Source: Colwellia sp. 1_MG-2023
GTDB lineage: Bacteria; Pseudomonadota; Gammaproteobacteria; Enterobacterales; Alteromonadaceae
Direction of reading: 5' to 3'
Length of the DNA stretch: 64,000 nt
NCBI RefSeq assembly: GCF_030546755.1
Contig: NZ_JAUOPE010000007.1
Span: forward strand, 1 to 64,000
The translations under genes were made by a program, and so were the position numbers. This document shows positions 53,845-62,593 of this stretch, piece by piece; the first letter of the stretch is position 1; every line of letters begins with the position of its first letter. The notes below the pieces were generated by a model that saw only the letters and a list, made by a program, of their open reading frames with translations, made no database searches and was not told the DNA's origin.

Positions 53845-55050
53845 TTAAAATGAATCTCCAGGGATACGCACCCAACCTTCCATTAATATACGTGCACTAC
53901 GGCTCATCATGGCTTTATCAACAATCCAATGACCATCAATTTTACTGGCTTTGGCCCCTACTTTTAATACGCCTGATGGATGGCCAAATGTGACAGATTC
54001 AATGGCTTCTTGCTTTTCATTTTTACTCGCGGCAAGGGCAACTATTGTGCCCGGAATTGCCGCTGCTGCGCCAATAGCAACTGCAGCAGTACCCATCATC
54101 GCATGATGGAGTTTTCCCATTGAAAGCGCACGAACATTTAAATCTATTTCATCAGCTTGAATGTATTTACCACTCGAGGTTGTATACTTTTTTGCCGAAG
54201 ATACAAAGGCGATTTTCGGGGTATGTTGACGTTCAGCAGCTTGAGAAATATCCGATATTAACCCCATTTTAAGTGCACCATGTGCGCGGATCACTTCAAA
54301 ACGATCTAACGCCATTTCATCATTATTAATAGCATCTTGTAATTCAGTGCCCTGATAACCGATGTCTTCAGCGTTAATAAAGATTGTAGGAATACCAGCA
54401 CTTATCATCGTCACTTCAAGTTCAATGCTATCGTATCCACCTGAGGCTGGCACCTGTAGAACATCCTTAACATTTCCTGTTGGAAACATAGCTTCAGAAG
54501 GGTCAACAGGCGAGATAAATTCAACGGGGACTTCTGCTGCAGGGAAAGTGACGCCATCAAGTTTAAAATCCCCCGTTTCTTGTACTTCGCCGTTAACAAT
54601 GGGTACATGTGCGATAATAGTTTTTGCAATATTTTTCTGCCAAATACGCACAGTACACACGCCATTTTCGGGAATACGTGAACGATTGACTAAGCCTGAA
54701 TTGATCGCAAAAGATCCAACCGCTGCACTAAGGTTACCGCAATTTCCAGACCAATCGACAAACGCTTTATCAATGGCTACTTGACCAAATAAATAATCAA
54801 CGTCGTGTTCAGGCATGTCACTTTTCGATAAAATCACCGTTTTTGAAGTGCTTGATGTCGCGCCCCCCATTCCATCAGTTTGTTTACCATATGGATCGGG
54901 TGAGCCAATGACGCGTAAAAGCATATTATCGCGTGCACTCCCAGCAACCTGACAACGCTTTGGTAAATCAGTTAAATTAAAAAACACCCCTTTGGATGTA
55001 CCACCACGCATATAAGTTGCGGGAATTTTAACTTGAGGAGGAAATGACAT
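53845..55050 (-). CDS. prpF: 2-Methylaconitate cis-trans isomerase PrpF
   Basis: PrpF isomerises the methylaconitate made by AcnD so that it can be rehydrated in the methylcitrate cycle. The 401 residues have the family start PATYMRGGTSKGVFF, the Cys region WSGNCGNLSAAVG, and the second-half counterpart with MGKLHHAMMGTAAVAI, giving the diaminopimelate epimerase-like double fold. AGGAGGAAATGAC and similar purine-rich sequence surrounds the N-terminus. It is the last gene of the prp operon and follows acnD after 175 bases containing a terminator hairpin. Confidence 0.95.
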   Translation of the reverse strand: MSFPPQVKIPATYMRGGTSKGVFFNLTDLPKRCQVAGSARDNMLLRVIGSPDPYGKQTDGMGGATSSTSKTVILSKSDMPEHDVDYLFGQVAIDKAFVDWSGNCGNLSAAVGSFAINSGLVNRSRIPENGVCTVRIWQKNIAKTIIAHVPIVNGEVQETGDFKLDGVTFPAAEVPVEFISPVDPSEAMFPTGNVKDVLQVPASGGYDSIELEVTMISAGIPTIFINAEDIGYQGTELQDAINNDEMALDRFEVIRAHGALKMGLISDISQAAERQHTPKIAFVSSAKKYTTSSGKYIQADEIDLNVRALSMGKLHHAMMGTAAVAIGAAAAIPGTIVALAASKNEKQEAIESVTFGHPSGVLKVGAKASKIDGHWIVDKAMMSRSARILMEGWVRIPGDSF

Positions 55051-55076
55051 ATATATTTCTCATTTTCATTTAATTT

Positions 55077-55098
55077 AAAAAGGCGACCAGAGTCGCTT
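55077..55098 (-). terminator. Hairpin terminator between acnD and prpF
   Basis: On the minus strand AAGCGAC and GTCGCCT pair (one G-U) around TCTG and are followed by TTTTT. It lies about 130 bases after the acnD stop and 27 bases before the prpF start, inside the operon, so PrpF levels may be set by read-through. Confidence 0.7.
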
Positions 55099-55225
55099 TA
55101 CATATATTTATTTCATTATGAGTTTGATGGTTAAGCTAGATATTTTTATTGATAACAAGGCAGGAGCGCGGAATATACAAGTGTACATGAGCACTCCTAA
55201 CAAAGTTAACGACGAAAATAGCAGC

Positions 55226-57868
55226 TTAAACATTAGACTCCAAGAAGTCGGTAGCGAATTTCTGTAATACCCCGCCTGCGGCATGAACAATAACTTCCTC
55301 TGCAGTATCTAAGCGACACTTGGTTGTTATTTCTATTACTTCCCCTGCGCGCTCACCTTTTTGACGTGTCATTTTAACGGTCATATTACCACCTGGTGAG
55401 GTTTCACCTTTAACATCAAACGTTTCACTACCATCAATTTGGTAAGTATGACGCGTTTCGCCTTGAAGAAATTCAAGCGGTAAAACTCCCATGCCAATAA
55501 GGTTAGTTCTGTGAATACGTTCAAAACCTTCGGCAACAATCACTTCCACTCCGGCTAACCACACCCCTTTAGCAGCCCAATCACGTGATGAACCTTGGCC
55601 ATAATCAGCACCTGCGATAATAATCAATGGTTGTTTACGATCCATATATGTTTCAATCGCTTCCCACATCCGACTCTGTGTACCTTCAGGTTCAATACGT
55701 GCTAACGAACCTTGAATAACTGTGCCATTTTCATCCTGACACATTTCATTAAATAATTTAGGATTTGCAAACGTTGCACGCTGCGCTGTTAAATGGTCAC
55801 CTCGATGCGTGGCGTAAGAGTTAAAATCAGCTTCAGGCAAGCCCATTTTAGCTAAATAAGCACCAGCCGCACTGTTAAGTTGAATAGCATTAGAGGGCGA
55901 TAAATGATCCGTAGTAATATTGTCACCCAATACTGCTAATGGTCGCATCCCTTTCATGGTCCTCTCTCCGGCAAGCGCACCTTGACCTTCGGTATCCCAA
56001 TAAGGAGGACGGCGGATATACGTGCTTTTTTCATCCCAGTTATATAATGGACTCTCTGCAGGTTCAAATGCGCCTAGATCAAACATCGGCGTATATATTT
56101 TCTTAAACTGTTCAGGCTTGACACACGAAGAAACAATTGCATCAATGGCTTCATCAGAGGGCCAAATATCTTTTAAGGTAACATCATTACCTTGTTGATC
56201 TTGTCCTAAGACGTCTTTTTCAATATCAAAACGCATAGTGCCGGCAATGGCATACGCGACCACTAATGGTGGTGATGCTAAAAAGGCTTGTTTTGCGTAT
56301 GGATGAATACGTCCATCAAAATTACGATTACCAGATAATACGGCCGTTGCGTACAAGTCACGATCGATAACTTCTTGTTGTATTTTGGGATCTAAAGCGC
56401 CAGACATACCATTACATGTGGTACAGGCATAGCCCACTATACCAAAGCCTAGTTTTTCCATTTCCTCTAGCAGGCCGGCTTCTTCTAAATATAGTTTTGC
56501 GACTTTAGAACCCGGTGCAAAAGATGATTTAACCCAAGGTTTTCTCAGTAAACCTAATTCATTTGCTCGTTTGGCAATAAGTCCCGCCGCAACGACATTG
56601 CGCGGGTTAGAGGTATTCGTACAAGAGGTAATAGCCGCGATGATCACAGCGCCGTCAGGCATTTCGCCCGCCGCTTCTTGTTGCTTACAGTGCTCTAGAT
56701 TTTTAGCAATTTCTTTAGAAGCTAAATCAGCAGTCGCTAAACGTCGGTGAGGATTTGATGGACCTGCCATATTACGCCCTACCGTCGATAAATCAAAGGT
56801 TAGCACGCGTTTATATTGAGCCTCTTTTAAATCATCAGCCCAAAGCCCTGTATGTTTAGCATAAGTTTCAACTAAAGCCACTTGCTCTGGCTCTCGTCCA
56901 GTCAATGTTAAGTAGTCTATGGTTTGCTGATCAATATAAAACATGCCAGCAGAAGCACCGTACTCAGGTGTCATGTTTGAAATAGTGGCTCGGTCACCTA
57001 TGGTTAAATCAACCGTTCCTTCACCAAAAAATTCTAGATAACTTGACACGACTTTTTCATTACGTAAAAACTCAGTGATCGCTAAAACGATATCAGTAGC
57101 TGTGATACCTGCTTGTCTTTTACCAATGAGTTTAACCCCGATAATATCTGGTAATCGCATCATTGATGGCCGACCTAACATTACGGTTTCTGCCTCAAGA
57201 CCACCAACACCAATAGCGATAACACCTAGAGCGTCAACATGTGGTGTATGAGAATCCGTACCAACACACGTATCTGGAAAAGCAACACCATCCCTTGATT
57301 GAATAACAGGTGACATTTTTTCTAAATTTATTTGATGCATGATGCCGTTTCCGGCAGGGATTACATCGACATTTTTAAAGGCGGTTTTGGTCCATTCGAT
57401 AAAATGGAATCGATCAGTATTGCGGCGATCTTCAATGGCGCGGTTTTTATCAAAAGCATCACGTTCAAAACCACCGTGTTCTACAGCCAATGAGTGATCG
57501 ACAATTAATTGCGTAGGCACGACAGGGTTCACTTTTGCAGGATCGCCACCTTGATCAGCAATAGCATCACGTAAACCGGCTAAATCAACCAAGGCCGTTT
57601 GGCCCAGAATATCGTGACAAACAACCCGCGCTGGATACCAAGGAAAATCTAAATCTTGTTTATTCTCTATAATTTGTTGCAGTGCAGCAGTTAAGTCGTT
57701 TGGCGCGCATCTACGTACTAACTGCTCTGCTAATACTCGTGATGTATAAGGTAAAGTTTTATATGCACCCGGCTTGATATTTTCGATTGCTTCTCGGGTA
57801 TCAAAAAAATCTATCGTCGCACCATTTTGGTTGTAGCCTGGCAAAGGTTTTCGATAATCGTAATTCAT
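55226..57868 (-). CDS. acnD: 2-Methylcitrate dehydratase, Fe/S-dependent AcnD
   Basis: Aconitase-family enzyme that dehydrates 2-methylcitrate and works with PrpF in place of PrpD. The 880-residue protein has cluster cysteines in AITSCTNTSNPRN and GYACTTCNGMSG, VGTDSHTPHVDALGVIAIGVGG in the N-terminal part and GADYGQGSSRDWAAKGVWLAG in the swivelling C-terminal domain. Its place between prpC and prpF distinguishes it from housekeeping AcnA. The 170-base gap to prpC carries a hairpin. Confidence 0.95.
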   Translation of the reverse strand: MNYDYRKPLPGYNQNGATIDFFDTREAIENIKPGAYKTLPYTSRVLAEQLVRRCAPNDLTAALQQIIENKQDLDFPWYPARVVCHDILGQTALVDLAGLRDAIADQGGDPAKVNPVVPTQLIVDHSLAVEHGGFERDAFDKNRAIEDRRNTDRFHFIEWTKTAFKNVDVIPAGNGIMHQINLEKMSPVIQSRDGVAFPDTCVGTDSHTPHVDALGVIAIGVGGLEAETVMLGRPSMMRLPDIIGVKLIGKRQAGITATDIVLAITEFLRNEKVVSSYLEFFGEGTVDLTIGDRATISNMTPEYGASAGMFYIDQQTIDYLTLTGREPEQVALVETYAKHTGLWADDLKEAQYKRVLTFDLSTVGRNMAGPSNPHRRLATADLASKEIAKNLEHCKQQEAAGEMPDGAVIIAAITSCTNTSNPRNVVAAGLIAKRANELGLLRKPWVKSSFAPGSKVAKLYLEEAGLLEEMEKLGFGIVGYACTTCNGMSGALDPKIQQEVIDRDLYATAVLSGNRNFDGRIHPYAKQAFLASPPLVVAYAIAGTMRFDIEKDVLGQDQQGNDVTLKDIWPSDEAIDAIVSSCVKPEQFKKIYTPMFDLGAFEPAESPLYNWDEKSTYIRRPPYWDTEGQGALAGERTMKGMRPLAVLGDNITTDHLSPSNAIQLNSAAGAYLAKMGLPEADFNSYATHRGDHLTAQRATFANPKLFNEMCQDENGTVIQGSLARIEPEGTQSRMWEAIETYMDRKQPLIIIAGADYGQGSSRDWAAKGVWLAGVEVIVAEGFERIHRTNLIGMGVLPLEFLQGETRHTYQIDGSETFDVKGETSPGGNMTVKMTRQKGERAGEVIEITTKCRLDTAEEVIVHAAGGVLQKFATDFLESNV

Positions 57869-57885
57869 ATTTTATCCACTAAATT

Positions 57886-57919
57886 TTATAAAAACGAATA
57901 TCTGTCGGATATCCGTTTT
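57886..57919 (-). terminator. Hairpin between prpC and acnD (possible attenuator)
   Basis: On the minus strand AAAACGGATATC and GATATTCGTTTT form a 12-base stem (one G-U) around CGACA, followed by TTATAAAATTT. On the plus strand the same position would be an A-C mismatch, so the structure favours minus-strand RNA. It ends about 20 bases before the acnD ATG and may attenuate transcription or stabilise an RNA end after prpBC. Confidence 0.55.
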
Positions 57920-58038
57920 ATTTAAACTTTAATTTTTAGACGAAGAAAATTGTTTTGAAATTGAGATGGGAAAATTGCACATAGTTTCCTATGAAAATTA
58001 ACCTCTATCGACAAGTTCAGAACAAAAATCAAGTCTTA

Positions 58039-59178
58039 TTAACGTTCAGAAATAGGCATCACTTTACGCGGCTCTGAGCCGGTATAATCAGCTGAAGGTC
58101 GAATAATACGATTATTTGCTCGTTGCTCCATCACATGTGCTGCCCACCCGGTTAATCTAGACATCACAAAAATAGGAGTAAATAATTTAGTTGGTATGCC
58201 CATGTAGTTATAGGTGGAGGCGTGGAAAAAATCAGCATTACAAAATAGCTTTTTGCTATCCCACATAAATTCTTCACAAGCTACCGAGATATCATATAAA
58301 GAGGTATCGCCATTTTCAGCCGCTAACTTTTCTGACCACTGTTTGATGATAACGTTACGTGGATCTGACGTACGGTAGATGGCATGACCAAAGCCCATAA
58401 TTTTTTCTTTTCGCGCTAACATACCTGCCATTTGTTCTTTTGCGTCAGCCGGAGATTTGAATTTTTGTATCATATCCATCGCCGCTTCGTTCGCGCCGCC
58501 ATGTAATGGCCCTCGTAATGAGCCAATAGCGCCGGTAACACAAGAAAACATATCCGATAACGTTGATGCACAAACACGAGCAGTAAAAGTAGATGCATTA
58601 AATTCATGTTCTGCATATAAAATTAATGACACATCCATGACACGACGATGTTGCTCAGAAGGTTTAGCTTGATTTAACAAACGTAAAAAGTGCCCTCCTA
58701 ATGATTCTTCATCAGTAACACAATCAATTTCGATATTATCGTGACTAAATTTATACCAATAACACATAATGGCAGGAAAAGCGGCTAGCAAACGATTTGC
58801 CGCTTGGTTTTGCTCAGTAAAGTCTTTTTCTGGCTCTAAATTTCCTAAAAATGAACATCCCGTTCGCATTACATCCATTGGATGAGCATCTGCTGGAATT
58901 CGCTGTAACACTTCTTTTAAGGCTTGTGGCAAATCTCGCATTGCAGCAAGCTCAGCTTTGTATGTTGCCAACTCTTTTTCATTAGGTAATTCACCATTAA
59001 AAAGTAAGTAAGCAACTTCTTCAAAAGTGGCATTATCGGCTAAATCAGCAACATCATAACCACAATAAGTTAAGCCAGATCCAGACTTACCTACTGTACA
59101 TAGTTTCGTTTCGCCGGCACTTTGACCGCGCAAACCTGCACCGGATAATTTTTTATCATTTGAATTTTCTTTAGACAT
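58039..59178 (-). CDS. prpC: 2-Methylcitrate synthase
   Basis: Condenses propionyl-CoA with oxaloacetate to 2-methylcitrate. The 379-residue citrate synthase fold carries the catalytic His in SLRGPLHGGANEAAM, the second His in GFGHAIYRTSDPRN, and an Asp in the C-terminal part. The short length (citrate synthase GltA is about 430) and location next to prpB and acnD identify PrpC. It follows prpB by 79 bases; the stretch GGTTACACGTAACC there is a small dyad. Confidence 0.95.
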   Translation of the reverse strand: MSKENSNDKKLSGAGLRGQSAGETKLCTVGKSGSGLTYCGYDVADLADNATFEEVAYLLFNGELPNEKELATYKAELAAMRDLPQALKEVLQRIPADAHPMDVMRTGCSFLGNLEPEKDFTEQNQAANRLLAAFPAIMCYWYKFSHDNIEIDCVTDEESLGGHFLRLLNQAKPSEQHRRVMDVSLILYAEHEFNASTFTARVCASTLSDMFSCVTGAIGSLRGPLHGGANEAAMDMIQKFKSPADAKEQMAGMLARKEKIMGFGHAIYRTSDPRNVIIKQWSEKLAAENGDTSLYDISVACEEFMWDSKKLFCNADFFHASTYNYMGIPTKLFTPIFVMSRLTGWAAHVMEQRANNRIIRPSADYTGSEPRKVMPISER

Positions 59179-59257
59179 TGTAACTTCCTCATATTCTTAA
59201 TTTTTTATACGTTATTACTTGTAATTTTATCGGTTACACGTAACCAGTGATTACTTA

Positions 59258-60148
59258 TTATTTGTTTTTACCTTCAGTAAATAACGCATCTAACTTTTGT
59301 TCATAATCGTGGTAGCCAAGATAGTCATACAAATCCATACGAGTTTGCATATTGGCAATTTCTGCTTTTTGATCACCATCGGCTAATAAAGTTTTATAAA
59401 CAGACTCAGCAGCTTTGTTCATTGCTCTAAATGCTGATAATGGATAAAGCACCATAGCGCAGCCCCATTCACCTAATTGTGTTTTATTCCACAATTCAGT
59501 TTGGCCAAATTCCGTAATATTTGCTAAAACCGGTACATCTAGATTTTCAGTAAATACCCGATAATGCTCTTCAGTTTTAACGGCTTCAGCAAAAATGCCA
59601 TCAGCACCTGCTTGTACATAGGCTTTAGCACGTTCAAGTGCTGCTTCAAGGCCTTCTTGAGCAAAAGCATCAGTGCGAGCCATAATAAAAAAGTCAGCAT
59701 CAGTACGAGCATCAACCGCAGCTTTGATGCGATCAACCATTTCTTCAGTGGAAACTATCGCTTTGTTCGGACGATGACCACACCGCTTTTGCGCTACTTG
59801 ATCTTCTAAATGCACTGCTGCTGCACCCGCTTTTTCCATATCTCGAATGGTTTTAGCTATATTAAATGCGCCACCCCAACCAGTATCAATATCAACTAAT
59901 AACGGTAAACTTGAAGCAGATGTAATACGTTGGACATCAGCAATCACATCGTTTAATGAAGTCATGCCTAAGTCAGGTAAACCATAAGAAGCATTGGCAA
60001 CTCCGCCACCAGATAAATAAATCGCCTGATGGCCTAATTGTTCCGCCATCATTGCGCAATAAGCGTTAATGGTACCAACAACTTGTAAAGGTTTATTATT
60101 TTGCAGTGCTTGTCTAAATTTAGCACCTGGAGATAATCGTACAGACAT
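59258..60148 (-). CDS. prpB: 2-Methylisocitrate lyase
   Basis: Cleaves 2-methylisocitrate to pyruvate and succinate, the last step of the methylcitrate cycle. The 296-residue TIM barrel has the family Mg site region [12 protein letters not shown], the catalytic loop [10 protein letters not shown] (active-site Cys at about residue 123) and [11 protein letters not shown]. The HRPNK variant of the loop is typical of PrpB rather than isocitrate lyase. It starts 21 bases after the GntR regulator gene and is cotranscribed with it. Confidence 0.96.
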   Translation of the reverse strand: MSVRLSPGAKFRQALQNNKPLQVVGTINAYCAMMAEQLGHQAIYLSGGGVANASYGLPDLGMTSLNDVIADVQRITSASSLPLLVDIDTGWGGAFNIAKTIRDMEKAGAAAVHLEDQVAQKRCGHRPNKAIVSTEEMVDRIKAAVDARTDADFFIMARTDAFAQEGLEAALERAKAYVQAGADGIFAEAVKTEEHYRVFTENLDVPVLANITEFGQTELWNKTQLGEWGCAMVLYPLSAFRAMNKAAESVYKTLLADGDQKAEIANMQTRMDLYDYLGYHDYEQKLDALFTEGKNK

Positions 60149-60169
60149 AAAAAACGTCCTTTTGGTTAA

Positions 60170-60859
60170 TTAATTTTGCTGCTGTTTTTCAGCAATTTTA
60201 TTTTCGATATTCTTACGTGATGCGGCGATATGACGTCTCATTAACATTTCAGCAAGTTCACCATCTCTATCGGCAATCGCTTCAATAATGCGCGAATGTT
60301 CATCAAAAGCTTTGCTTGCTCTTGGGCTATTCATGCCAAATTGACAACGATACATTCGCACTAAATGATAAAGCTGACCGCACAAAATATTGATCAATTG
60401 TTGATTATGACTGCCCAAAATAACTTTATAATGAAAATCAAGATCCCCCTCTTCCTGATAATAAGCAGTACCTTCTTTAAGTGCTTGCATACTGGCATGT
60501 TGCGTTAACATGTCTTTCATCTCGTTTATTTCTTGATCTGTCATATAAATCGCGGCTTGTCGACATGCCATACCTTCTAGCGATTCGCGAACCACATAAA
60601 TCTCAAGTAATCCTTCAATCGTGCACTCCACAACTTTTGAGCCAATATTTGGTTTGCGTTCAATTAAATGACATTTTTCTAATCGATTAAGCGCTTCTCT
60701 GAGGGTAGAGCGACTGATTTGATATTGCTTAGCTAGCTCTGGCTCGCTAATTTTGCTGCCGGCAGCAATATGCCCTTCGACGATCGCATGCAACATTTGC
60801 TGAAAAACTTTATCAGCGGTGGTAACAGGAGTTTGTAGAGTAGGATTAACTAACGCCAT
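60170..60859 (-). CDS. GntR/FCD-family regulator of the prp operon
   Basis: The N-terminal winged helix (PELAKQYQISRSTLREALNRLEKCHLIERKP, about residues 38-68 in parts) and a C-terminal FCD ligand domain place this 229-residue protein in the FadR/FCD subgroup. As the first gene before prpB it is the likely regulator of the methylcitrate operon, replacing the sigma54-type PrpR of enterics. I chose the ATG at 60859; a GTG at 60871 would add four residues. Neither start has a strong Shine-Dalgarno. Its own start codon abuts a TGTCGACA palindrome, suggesting autoregulation. Confidence 0.9.
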   Translation of the reverse strand: MALVNPTLQTPVTTADKVFQQMLHAIVEGHIAAGSKISEPELAKQYQISRSTLREALNRLEKCHLIERKPNIGSKVVECTIEGLLEIYVVRESLEGMACRQAAIYMTDQEINEMKDMLTQHASMQALKEGTAYYQEEGDLDFHYKVILGSHNQQLINILCGQLYHLVRMYRCQFGMNSPRASKAFDEHSRIIEAIADRDGELAEMLMRRHIAASRKNIENKIAEKQQQN

Positions 60860-60873
60860 AATTGTCGACACTT
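60860..60873. promoter_or_regulatory. Operator candidate 1 (TGTCGACA palindrome) at the regulator start
   Basis: AATTGTCGACACTT contains the perfect 8-base palindrome TGTCGACA. It sits directly before the regulator's ATG, about +10 to +24 relative to the predicted transcription start, where binding would block elongation or initiation. Confidence 0.6.
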
Positions 60874-60889
60874 ACGAATATTTACAAGG

Positions 60890-60917
60890 ATAATAGTGTA
60901 ATTAGCCAAATAGTCAA
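60890..60917 (-). promoter_or_regulatory. Predicted promoter of the prp operon
   Basis: On the minus strand TTGACT (60917-60912), a 16-base spacer and TATTAT (60895-60890) make a good sigma70 promoter. The predicted start is near 60883, leaving a leader of about 24 bases before the regulator's ATG. Operator candidates 1 and 2 flank it. Confidence 0.6.
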
Positions 60918-60931
60918 GGACTAACCATAAA

Positions 60932-60945
60932 AATTGTCGACAATA
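60932..60945. promoter_or_regulatory. Operator candidate 2 (ATTGTCGACAAT) upstream of the prp promoter
   Basis: AATTGTCGACAATA contains a perfect 12-base palindrome, ATTGTCGACAAT (60933-60944), lying about 15 bases upstream of the -35. Its centre is 72 bases from that of candidate 1, close to seven helical turns, so two dimers could face each other across the promoter. Confidence 0.65.
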
Positions 60946-61009
60946 TATAGATTAAAAAATAGGTAAGCATGAGTAGCTAACTACTAATAAGTGAATATAA
61001 GCAAATTTA

Positions 61010-62239
61010 TTAGCCAAAAAACCAATAACAGACACTGACTGCAGCACAAATTCCGGCAAGATCAGCGAATAAGCCACACGCTATGGCATGTCTGCTATAA
61101 CGAATACCAACCGAGCCGAAATATACAGCAAGTACATAAAACGTAGTTTCAGTAGAGCCTTGAACAATAGAAGCTAATCGTCCGGCAAATGAGTCTGCAC
61201 CATGAGTATTCATAGTTTCTATCATCATAGCTCGTGCACCTGAGCCACTTAACGGCTTCATGAAGGCCGTTGGTAATGCGTCGACAAAACGACTATCAAA
61301 ACCCAAAAAGATAATAAATTGCCTGAAAGTGTCGACAATTAACTCTAACGCGCCACTAGCTCTAAAAACACCAATCGCGCATAACATTGCCAGTAAGTAA
61401 GGAATAAGTTTAATACTGGTTTCGAAACCTTCTTTCGCCCCTTCAATAAAGCTATTATAAACATCAACTTTCTTTCGCATGGCGCTAAGAATAAAAATAA
61501 TCAATGTGGTAAAAATTAATAAATTACCAAATAAAGAAGATTGCTGTGCTAAGGCTTGTGCTGTTAACGTTGAAAAATATACGGCTAATCCACCAATTAA
61601 AGCAATACCTGCAGAAAGGTACAGTAAAACAACTTTATCATACAGTTTAATTTTCTGGATGGTCGCAACGGCGAACAAGCCAGCCATTGTAGAGGCGAAT
61701 GTAGCTAATATAATAGGAATAAAAACATCAGTAGGGTTTACCGCCCCTTGTTGGGCACGATAAACAAAAACGGCAACAGGAAATAAAGTAACAGAAGAGG
61801 TATTAAGCACGAGAAATAAAATTTGTGCATTACTCGCGGTATCCTTTTTAGGGTTAAGTTGTTGCAAATCTTGCATTGCTTTTAAGCCTAAAGGCGTTGC
61901 TGCATTATCTAGCCCTAAAAAATTCGCCGAAAGGTTCATGGTCATAGAGCCCATAGCGGGATGTCCTTTAGGCACTTCTGGCATTAATTTATTAAATAAA
62001 GGAGAAATAGCTCGCGATAATTTGTCGATTAGCCCGGCATGCTCTGCCACTTTCATCATCCCTAGCCAAAAACTTAAAATTCCAATCAATCCAATCGCGA
62101 TATCAACGGTTACTTTTGACATATCAAAAAGTGAAGCAAGCAACTGTTCAAAAATTAGCACCTGATCTAGTACTAACCATTGATAAAGTGCACATATAAA
62201 GGCAATAAGAAAAAAACTGATCCAAAGGCGATTTAACAC
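61010..62239 (-). CDS. SpmA/SpmB-like membrane protein (nucleoside recognition Gate domains)
   Basis: A 409-residue inner-membrane protein with about ten hydrophobic segments. It joins in one chain two Gate domains found as separate spore maturation proteins SpmA and SpmB in Bacillus. The first half has LSFWLGMMKVAEHAGLID and MGSMTMNLSANFLGLDNAATPLG; the second has FEGAKEGFE-like GAKEGFETSIKLIPYL and MKPLSGSGARAM, with STETTFYVLAVYFGSVG near the end. These are the conserved family segments. Such fusions occur in many non-sporulating bacteria; the transported molecule is not established. It is upstream of the prp regulator on the same strand. Confidence 0.88.
   Translation of the reverse strand: MLNRLWISFFLIAFICALYQWLVLDQVLIFEQLLASLFDMSKVTVDIAIGLIGILSFWLGMMKVAEHAGLIDKLSRAISPLFNKLMPEVPKGHPAMGSMTMNLSANFLGLDNAATPLGLKAMQDLQQLNPKKDTASNAQILFLVLNTSSVTLFPVAVFVYRAQQGAVNPTDVFIPIILATFASTMAGLFAVATIQKIKLYDKVVLLYLSAGIALIGGLAVYFSTLTAQALAQQSSLFGNLLIFTTLIIFILSAMRKKVDVYNSFIEGAKEGFETSIKLIPYLLAMLCAIGVFRASGALELIVDTFRQFIIFLGFDSRFVDALPTAFMKPLSGSGARAMMIETMNTHGADSFAGRLASIVQGSTETTFYVLAVYFGSVGIRYSRHAIACGLFADLAGICAAVSVCYWFFG
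61328..61341. promoter_or_regulatory. Third copy of the TGTCGACA motif inside the SpmAB-like gene
   Basis: AAGTGTCGACAATT is the exact reverse complement of operator candidate 1 over 14 bases. It lies about 396 bases upstream of candidate 2, inside coding sequence (codons for L-I-V-D-T). It may be an auxiliary site for looping or a coincidence. Confidence 0.35.
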
Positions 62240-62560
62240 GGTAACTTTTAATTATTTAAGATGAAAACACAATCATTGCATAGTTAATTACATACTTAAA
62301 TAATTAACTAACTAATTAGTTAAAAAATTAGTTAGTAATAAAGTTTAATGGCTCACCTTTGGGTAAAGCTGTGAGTAACTTGTGAACTAGCAGTATAAAA
62401 GCCGTTGATATCATGTGGCAATAACGTCATACAAAAGTTAAAACCACCTATTTATCAATAGATTAAACAATACTAAAAATAAAATTAGCAATTAGTAAAC
62501 TTTGCACTACAATTAACTTTACAGATTGTTTATTAACCAATAATGCTCGCAAGCTTTCTA

Positions 62561-62588
62561 TTGTTTTAGTAATAAAACCTGTTAATTA
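62561..62588 (+). promoter_or_regulatory. Possible promoter of the candidate small RNA
   Basis: TTGTTT (62561-62566), a 16-base spacer and TAATTA (62583-62588) give a weak to moderate sigma70 promoter whose start would fall just before the first hairpin. Another upstream promoter is possible: TTGCAC occurs near 62500. Confidence 0.35.
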
Positions 62589-62593
62589 GCGCA

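Noticed and set aside
55108-55290. Minus-strand ORF of 60 codons overlapping the end of acnD.
   Set aside because: It overlaps acnD in another frame, has no ribosome-binding site and has the composition of a frame shadow.
59232-59245. GGTTACACGTAACC dyad between prpB and prpC.
   Set aside because: The arms leave only two bases for a loop, so it is not an RNA hairpin of that size, and nothing supports a protein-binding site there.
61328-61341. Treating the third TGTCGACA copy as firmly functional.
   Set aside because: It lies within coding sequence under protein constraint; kept only as a low-confidence site.
62281-62340. Cluster of TAATTAACTAACTAATTAGTT-like short repeats as a possible origin, attachment site or CRISPR remnant.
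   Set aside because: It is low-complexity AT-rich sequence without regular unit length, spacers, DnaA boxes or flanking integrase.
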